Below are positions 40,737-45,438 of a stretch of DNA of 45,438 nucleotides, piece by piece (position 1 is the first letter of the stretch; each line of letters starts with the position of its first letter). Below the pieces are notes generated by a model, which did not search any database, was not told the DNA's origin, and saw only the letters and a program-made list of their open reading frames with translations. The translations under genes were made by a program, and so were the position numbers. The stretch spans positions 1 to 45,438 of the forward strand of contig JBGQDM010000015.1 of assembly GCA_041495845.1 (NCBI GenBank). The letters run 5' to 3'. This stretch comes from JBGQDM01 sp041495845 (lineage in GTDB: Bacteria > Acidobacteriota > Terriglobia > Terriglobales > Acidobacteriaceae).

Positions 40737-41474
40737 ATGAAAACGTTGTTGCGATATTCGTTGTTGGCACTGGTACTGATGGCCGTAGCACTGCTTTCGG
40801 CGCTTACGGCGATGCGCCTGGCCATCCACGGACGTGAGGTGGCAGTGCCGAAGTTAGAAGGTCTGTCTCCCGCCGAAGCCGAGCGGGTCGCGTCGGAGCA
40901 GGGCTTTACGGTGGAAGTGGAGCGGCAGTTTTATAGTGCGCAGGTGCCAGCCGGAAAAATCATGACGCAGACGCCGGCGCCGGGCACGCAGGTGCGCCGA
41001 GGCTGGCGCTTGCGCGTGGGTCAGAGCCTGGGAGCGCCACGTGTGGCCGTACCGGACGTCGTGGGGCAGAGTCAGCGGGCGGCGGAAATCAACATCCAGC
41101 GCCGCGGGCTGCAGGTTGGGTCAGTGGCCGTGGTGGAGTTACCGGGTAAAACCGCAGACGCGGTGATTGCGCAGAATCCACCGGCGAACGCCGGCAACTT
41201 GTTGTCACCCAGCTTGGGACTGCTGGTGGCCGCAACTCCTACGCCGCAGGCTTACGTTATGCCCAGTTTCATTGGCCAGCCGCTGGGTTCCGCGACTCTG
41301 GCCATCAACGACGCGGGCCTGCATTTGGGCAGCGTTACTAATGTAGCCGCTCCGGCGGGCGACACCGCTACGCCCATGCCTCCCAGCCCGGGCTCGTTCA
41401 TCCTCTCGCAGAACCCTGCTCCGGGGCAGAAAGTAGTGGCGGGAGCGGTGGTCACTTTCGAAGTGAATCGGTAA
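40737..41474 (+). CDS. PASTA-domain membrane protein
   Basis: 245 residues from ATG 40737: a single N-terminal membrane helix (LLRYSLLALVLMAVALLSAL) and three PASTA repeats (about 33-100, 106-175 and 176-245), each with the V-P-x2-G-x4-A pattern (VPKLEGLSPAEAERV, VPDVVGQSQRAAEIN, MPSFIGQPLGSATLA) and a Q-x-P-x2-G element. PASTA repeats bind peptidoglycan fragments and usually belong to Ser/Thr kinases or penicillin-binding proteins; here no kinase or transpeptidase domain is present. It may anchor or sense cell wall material. Confidence 0.88.
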   Translation: MKTLLRYSLLALVLMAVALLSALTAMRLAIHGREVAVPKLEGLSPAEAERVASEQGFTVEVERQFYSAQVPAGKIMTQTPAPGTQVRRGWRLRVGQSLGAPRVAVPDVVGQSQRAAEINIQRRGLQVGSVAVVELPGKTADAVIAQNPPANAGNLLSPSLGLLVAATPTPQAYVMPSFIGQPLGSATLAINDAGLHLGSVTNVAAPAGDTATPMPPSPGSFILSQNPAPGQKVVAGAVVTFEVNR

Positions 41475-41483
41475 AGACAACTG

Positions 41484-41616
41484 AACCGCAGAGAACGCGG
41501 AGTTCGCGGAGAAAGAAGTGGCTTTGCCTCGCCTGCCAATCTTGATTCGTGCTCTTGGATGCAGTCTCCGAAACAGCAGCGGAATCCCCTCCGCGTACTC
41601 TGCGCTCTCCGCGGTT
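41484..41616. repeat. palindromic repeat, CGCAGAG/CGCGGAG family
   Basis: The 28-base arm 41484-41511 (AACCGCAGAGAACGCGGAG and continuation) matches the inverted arm 41589-41616 with about four mismatches. The right arm ends on the TAA of rsmB (41615-41617), so the repeat supplies part of that stop codon. The direct-repeat form is at 4032-4225. Confidence 0.7.
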
Positions 41617-42934
41617 ATGACTTTTCGAGCATCGCCGCGAAGAACCCATCACAAGGGTGAACGCCAGGAAATGTACGCAGGTAAGGCCCACTGGTGAGGG
41701 AGTCGAGATCCCGCCACGCCAACTCACCGCTTTCGTGGAGCCGCATAAGTTCGGGACGCAGATCGAGCAGGTGCACGCCAGGAACTGTAGCCAGCACCTG
41801 CTCCGCCACCGCTTCGTTCTCTTCTGGCTCAAGCGAGCAGGTGGAGTAGAGCAAGCGGCCACCGGGAGCGAGGTGGGCGAGCGCAGCGCTGAGGATTTCC
41901 ATCTGCTGCTTTTGCTGGCGAGCGAGGTCGGCGGCCTGCAGCCGCCACTTGATTTCGGGATGGTGGGCAAGCGTGCCCGTGCCGGAACAGGGCGCGTCTA
42001 CCAGGATGCGGTCGAACGGTTGCCGTACCGGCAGAACGCGAACATCCGTGGTGGTGATTTGCACGTTCGCGGCGGAAATCCGCTGGCGCAGGAGTTGGGC
42101 GCGCTGCGGGCTGATTTCAGTGGCGACAATTTCCGCTTGCGGATTGCGTTCCGCGAGTAGTGCCGTCTTACCTCCGGGGGCGGCACAGGCGTCCAGCATG
42201 CGAGCTCCGTAGCCGAGGAGCACAGCGACAAGCTGCGAAGCTTCGTCTTGAATGGCAATGCGTCCTTCTTGCAGGGCGGCGGTGACGGCGATGTTGCCCA
42301 AGCGTACGCGAAGTGCGGAAGCGAGAAGCAAGCCAGGCCCAAGTTCGATGCCTTCCGTCCGTAACTCTTCCACAGCGGCGGTGGCGCGCACGCGGATGGC
42401 TGACGTAGGTGCGCGCTGTCCGGCTTGGCAGACACACTGGGCGGTGGCGTAACCGAAGGCGCGCGCCCAGCGCTCGACCAGCCACAGCGGATGAGAGTAG
42501 TAGCTGGCGAGGGCGGCGGCCGTAGGTTCCGGCTGCGCGGGCCGTGTTTCCGGCTGCAGCTTGCGCAGAACGGCGTTGACGAATCCGGCAGCGGAGGTCT
42601 TGCGGGCGCGCTTTACCAATTCCACACTTTCATGGACGGCAGCGTGTGCCGGAACCCGGTCCAGCAGCAAAAGCTGGCAGGCAGCCAGACGCAAAGCGAG
42701 CACAACTTCGGGGTCGAGTTTGGCGAGCGGCCTCGAAAGCAGTGGCGCCAAGGCAACGTCCAGGCGATCCCGCCAGCGCAACACGCTCATCACCAACTCC
42801 GTGGCGAGGGCGTGGTCCTCACGCGAGAGGTCGGCGGTTTCTGGCGCGTGCAGCAGGTCGGACGCAAACCCCTGGTCGCGTTCGACACGCAGGAGAATAT
42901 CGAAAGCGACGGCGCGCGCGGGAGATACGGGCAT
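41615..42934 (-). CDS. rsmB: 16S rRNA (cytosine-C5) methyltransferase RsmB
   Basis: 439 residues. An N-terminal NusB-like RNA-binding domain (about 1-140; SPARAVAFDILLRVERDQGF, AAVHESVELVKRARKTSAAGF) precedes a SAM-dependent m5C methyltransferase domain with DACAAPGGKTALLAERNPQ, the two cysteines in DAPCSGTGT and YSTCSLEPEENE. These signatures are those of RsmB/Sun (16S C967 in E. coli). The start ATG 42934 lies two bases after the fmt stop, the standard fmt-rsmB coupling. Confidence 0.95.
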   Translation of the reverse strand: MPVSPARAVAFDILLRVERDQGFASDLLHAPETADLSREDHALATELVMSVLRWRDRLDVALAPLLSRPLAKLDPEVVLALRLAACQLLLLDRVPAHAAVHESVELVKRARKTSAAGFVNAVLRKLQPETRPAQPEPTAAALASYYSHPLWLVERWARAFGYATAQCVCQAGQRAPTSAIRVRATAAVEELRTEGIELGPGLLLASALRVRLGNIAVTAALQEGRIAIQDEASQLVAVLLGYGARMLDACAAPGGKTALLAERNPQAEIVATEISPQRAQLLRQRISAANVQITTTDVRVLPVRQPFDRILVDAPCSGTGTLAHHPEIKWRLQAADLARQQKQQMEILSAALAHLAPGGRLLYSTCSLEPEENEAVAEQVLATVPGVHLLDLRPELMRLHESGELAWRDLDSLTSGPYLRTFPGVHPCDGFFAAMLEKS

Positions 42935-42936
42935 CG

Positions 42937-43884
42937 CTAGCTTCCCAGCTTTTCGCCCGGTTGGGGACGGTAGCCGTTGATGAAGTCTCGGGCGGCCATG
43001 CGCTTCTTTCCTTCGGGCTGGATCTCGAGCAGTTCTAGCGCGGTAAGTTGGCTACACGCGACGAGCAGGCCCTCAGCGGCGGTCGACATGACGCCGGGTT
43101 CCGCGGTTGCGGCCTGGTCCGATACCCGCGCGGCGCATACCTGAAGTTGTTTGCCGCGAAAGGTGGTATACGCGCCGGGCCAGGGTTGGAAGCCTCGCCA
43201 GCGATTTTGCAAATCCAAAGCGGTGCGCTGGAAATCCATGCGGCCATCTTCTTTGGTAAGAATCGGCGCGAGCGTTGCGCGAGTGTGGTCCTGCGGTTGT
43301 GGACGGATGTTGCCGGCGGCCAGGTCTCGCAGCGTTTCGACGAGCAGCTTGGCGCCGGCCGCGGCCAACCGCGGCGCCAGCGTTTCTGCTGTGTCCGCAG
43401 GGGCGATCGTGACTTCACGCTGCTGCAGGATGTCGCCTGTGTCGAGGCCGGCATCAATGCGCATGGTGGTGACGCCGGTGAGAGTTTCACCGTGGGCGAT
43501 GGCCCACTGGATGGGCGCGGCGCCACGGTACTTCGGCAGCAGCGAAGCATGGACGTTGATGTTGCCCAGTGGCGGGAGATCGATCATCCACTGCGGCAGG
43601 ATGCGGCCGTAACCCACGACGATGATGGCATCCGGACGAATTGCTGCGAGTTGCGCGCGAAAGTCTTCGTTGTGCTTGATTTTCTCCGGCTGCGCGACGG
43701 GGAGGCCGGAATCGAGCGCGCGTTGTTTTACCGGAGAAATCGCCAGCGCCAGGCCGCGGCCGCGCGGCTTGTCCGGTTGCGTGACGACCAGGGAGATGCG
43801 GAAGCCGGCGTCAATCAACGCCTCCAGGGGAGGTACGGCAAAGCGCGGCGTGCCGCAGTAGACGAGATGGAGTGGCGAAGTCAT
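42937..43884 (-). CDS. fmt: methionyl-tRNA formyltransferase
   Basis: Formylates initiator Met-tRNA with 10-formyl-tetrahydrofolate. The 315 residues include LHLVYCGTPRFAVPPLEALI, the formyl-transfer loop ASLLPKYRGAAPIQWAIAHGE, TTMRIDAGLDTGDIL and a C-terminal OB-fold domain (WRGFQPWPGAYTTF, then EIQPEGKKRMAARDF). It is between def and rsmB, the typical gene order. The gap to def (232 bases) holds a palindromic repeat. Confidence 0.97.
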   Translation of the reverse strand: MTSPLHLVYCGTPRFAVPPLEALIDAGFRISLVVTQPDKPRGRGLALAISPVKQRALDSGLPVAQPEKIKHNEDFRAQLAAIRPDAIIVVGYGRILPQWMIDLPPLGNINVHASLLPKYRGAAPIQWAIAHGETLTGVTTMRIDAGLDTGDILQQREVTIAPADTAETLAPRLAAAGAKLLVETLRDLAAGNIRPQPQDHTRATLAPILTKEDGRMDFQRTALDLQNRWRGFQPWPGAYTTFRGKQLQVCAARVSDQAATAEPGVMSTAAEGLLVACSQLTALELLEIQPEGKKRMAARDFINGYRPQPGEKLGS

Positions 43885-43978
43885 GGCTGGTGTCCGAATC
43901 CTAACCCGTTCCCGGCAAAATTGCCGAGGTGCTTCCTTGCCTCAGCAGTGTGGAGTGGAGTTCGACAGGGAGTGACTC

Positions 43979-44054
43979 TGTCATCCTGAGCGCAGCGAAG
44001 GACCTCTGCACTTCCCGGCGATTGCCGAGGCGCTTCGCTTTGCGCAGCATGACA
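43979..44054. repeat. palindromic repeat, TGTCAT-CTGAGCG family, copy 2
   Basis: The arm from TGTCATCCTGAGCGCAGCGA at 43979 pairs with the arm ending TGCGCAGCATGACA at 44054. It lies in the def-fmt gap, inside an otherwise tight operon. The first copy is at 26744-26829. Confidence 0.75.
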
Positions 44055-44116
44055 ATGTGTGGTGAAGCATCGAGAGTGAACGACGCTGCTCAGGCGACAA
44101 CAAAACGGGGGTGCCC

Positions 44117-44626
44117 CTACCAATCGCCGGCCTTGGCCAGCTTGCGGATACGGCGTTTGATCAGGTCGCGCTTCAGGGCGCTGATGTGGCTGATGTAGAG
44201 TTTGCCGTTGAGATGGTCAGTCTCGTGGCACAGGGCGCGGGCCAGAAGCTCTTCGCCGGTGTGCTCGAAAAACTTGCCCTGCGCATCCTGGGCGCGGACG
44301 GTGACTTTGCGCGGACGGGCGACGTTCTCGCGAAACTCGGGAATGCTGAGACAGCCTTCCGCCTGCGTCTGCCGTCCTTCGGCGTGGATGATCTCGGGGT
44401 TGATGAGCACCAACTTGGCGTTGGGCTGTTCCTTGAAAGTGATGTCAATCACGGCGACGCGCTGCGCAATGCCGATCTGCGGTGCGGCCAGACCCACACC
44501 GTGGGCAGCGTACATGGATTCAAACATGTCGGCGACGAGTTGGCGCAGTTGATCGTCGAAAACGGTAATGGTGGCGGCAGGTTTTTCGAGTACCGCGTCG
44601 CCGTACTTCACAATGGGATAGATCAT
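44117..44626 (-). CDS. def: peptide deformylase
   Basis: Removes the formyl group from nascent proteins using Fe2+ or Ni2+. The 169 residues contain the three motifs GVGLAAPQIG, EGCLSIPEF (metal ligand Cys 92) and the HExxH variant CHETDHLNG (His 134, Glu 135, His 138). The C-terminus is short and basic. ATG 44626 overlaps the stop of aroC as ATGA, so the two are coupled. Confidence 0.97.
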   Translation of the reverse strand: MIYPIVKYGDAVLEKPAATITVFDDQLRQLVADMFESMYAAHGVGLAAPQIGIAQRVAVIDITFKEQPNAKLVLINPEIIHAEGRQTQAEGCLSIPEFRENVARPRKVTVRAQDAQGKFFEHTGEELLARALCHETDHLNGKLYISHISALKRDLIKRRIRKLAKAGDW

Positions 44627-45438
44627 CAGTAGTGGTGAAGCTGTTCGAGATAACCGCGAAAGTTCCGTACGGTTTCGGTCATGGAGTCGCCGCCAAATTT
44701 TTCCAGAGCGCAGCGGGCGAGAGTCAAGGCCACCATGGCTTCGGCGGCAACGCCGGCCGCCGGAACCACGCAGACGTCAGAGCGCTCATACGCAGCGTTG
44801 ACTGCTTCGCGCGACGAGAAGCTGACGGATGGCAGCGGGCGGCGCAGCGTGGAAATTGGTTTGAGGTAGCCACGCACGCGAATTTCTTCGCCGTTCGAGA
44901 CGCCACCTTCGATGCCGCCGGCGTGATTGTGGGCGCGAGTGAAACCGGAGAAACCTTTTTCTTTTGCGTACCCGATGGCATCGTGGACGCGGGAGCCCGG
45001 CGCTGCGGCAGAAGAAATACCGCTGCCGATTTCGACCGCCTTGACCGCCTGCAAGGACATGACGGCGGCAGCAAGGAGGGCGTCGAGACGCTCGTCCCAC
45101 TGAGCGTAGGTGCCCAGGCCGGGCGGGGCACCGTGCGCCACCACTTCGAAGACACCGCCGACAGTATCGCCAGTACGCAAGACGACATCCACTTCAGATT
45201 TCATCTGCTGTTCGAGTGCCGGATCAGCGCAGTTGAGCAAAATTTCTGTGCGGCCGTGCAACTCGACAATCTTTGGCCACGGTATTTCTTCGGTGACTTG
45301 CGCGTTGCCCACCGCGGTCACGTGGCTGAGCACTTCCATGCCGAGCTGCCGCAGAAAAAGTTTGGCGATGGCGCCGATGGCAACCCGCGCTGCAGATTCG
45401 CGGGCAGAAGCACGTTCAAGCACGTAACGCGCTTCGGG
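44626..45438 (-). CDS. aroC: chorismate synthase (5' end outside window)
   Basis: Last enzyme of the shikimate pathway (5-enolpyruvylshikimate-3-phosphate to chorismate, FMN-dependent). The frame is open to the window end; about 270 C-terminal residues are present. Motifs: EARYVLERASARESAARVAIG at the edge, SGFTRAHNHAGGIEGGVSNGEE-type text (FMN and substrate site), RPLPSVSF, and RSDVCVVPAAGVAAEAMVAL. The N-terminal part lies beyond 45438. Overlaps def. Confidence 0.95.
   Translation of the reverse strand, partial: PEARYVLERASARESAARVAIGAIAKLFLRQLGMEVLSHVTAVGNAQVTEEIPWPKIVELHGRTEILLNCADPALEQQMKSEVDVVLRTGDTVGGVFEVVAHGAPPGLGTYAQWDERLDALLAAAVMSLQAVKAVEIGSGISSAAAPGSRVHDAIGYAKEKGFSGFTRAHNHAGGIEGGVSNGEEIRVRGYLKPISTLRRPLPSVSFSSREAVNAAYERSDVCVVPAAGVAAEAMVALTLARCALEKFGGDSMTETVRNFRGYLEQLHHY

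Overview
The window is GC-rich, densely coded chromosomal DNA that most resembles an acidobacterium (Acidobacteriota, probably Terriglobia-like). This rests on the translation and envelope gene complement, the secreted and hypothetical proteins, and several palindromic intergenic repeat families that I associate with that phylum from memory. No 16S gene is present, so the assignment is an inference.

Layout. 1-4016 is a translation run on the + strand: the end of rplM, then rpsI, rpsB, tsf, pyrH and frr. 4372-10317 (+) holds a CDP-alcohol phosphatidyltransferase/GtrA pair, two tandem secreted paralogues of nearly equal size and a FecR-domain protein. 10423-17309 (-) holds an OmpH/Skp chaperone, BamA, a molybdopterin oxidoreductase and a stand-alone class III cyclase-domain protein. 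17833-22055 (+) holds a cation efflux protein and a yqhQ-prfA-prmC run. 22087-25875 (-) is purL-purF. 25990-31738 holds a dienelactone-hydrolase-like protein and the parts of a protein-thiocarboxylate cysteine pathway (MoeZ-like activating enzyme, CysO-like carrier, JAMM protease, CysM). That pathway is split by a VapBC-type toxin-antitoxin pair and a membrane protein on the other strand. 35401-40603 (-) is a co-directional run: SPFH protein, OppD-type ATPase, metallophosphoesterase, RNase HI, S9 peptidase. 40737-45438 holds a PASTA protein (+) and then aroC (cut by the window end), def, fmt and rsmB (-).

The most interesting region is 32512-34762. It is a complete mobile element of 2251 bp. 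It has perfect 17-bp terminal inverted repeats (GGTAGTGGGCTACTTTG and its complement) and an exact 8-bp target duplication (GGTCTCTG) on both sides. Besides an IS1-like DDE transposase it carries a small Gly/Lys-rich basic protein, a wing-helix-like regulator, a 49-residue membrane peptide whose stop codon lies inside the right terminal repeat, a structured RNA candidate with its own promoter and terminator, a long compound hairpin, and a tRNA. The tRNA folds as a class II tRNA (long variable arm) but shows a UGC (alanine) anticodon, a U73 discriminator and no G3:U70 pair. That combination fits no standard isoacceptor. It suggests a transposon-borne non-canonical tRNA, possibly a missense decoder or regulatory RNA.

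Other points: purL contains an in-frame palindromic repeat encoding about 26 extra residues; the CysO-like carrier has four residues after its Gly-Gly; and three intergenic repeat families occur twice each.
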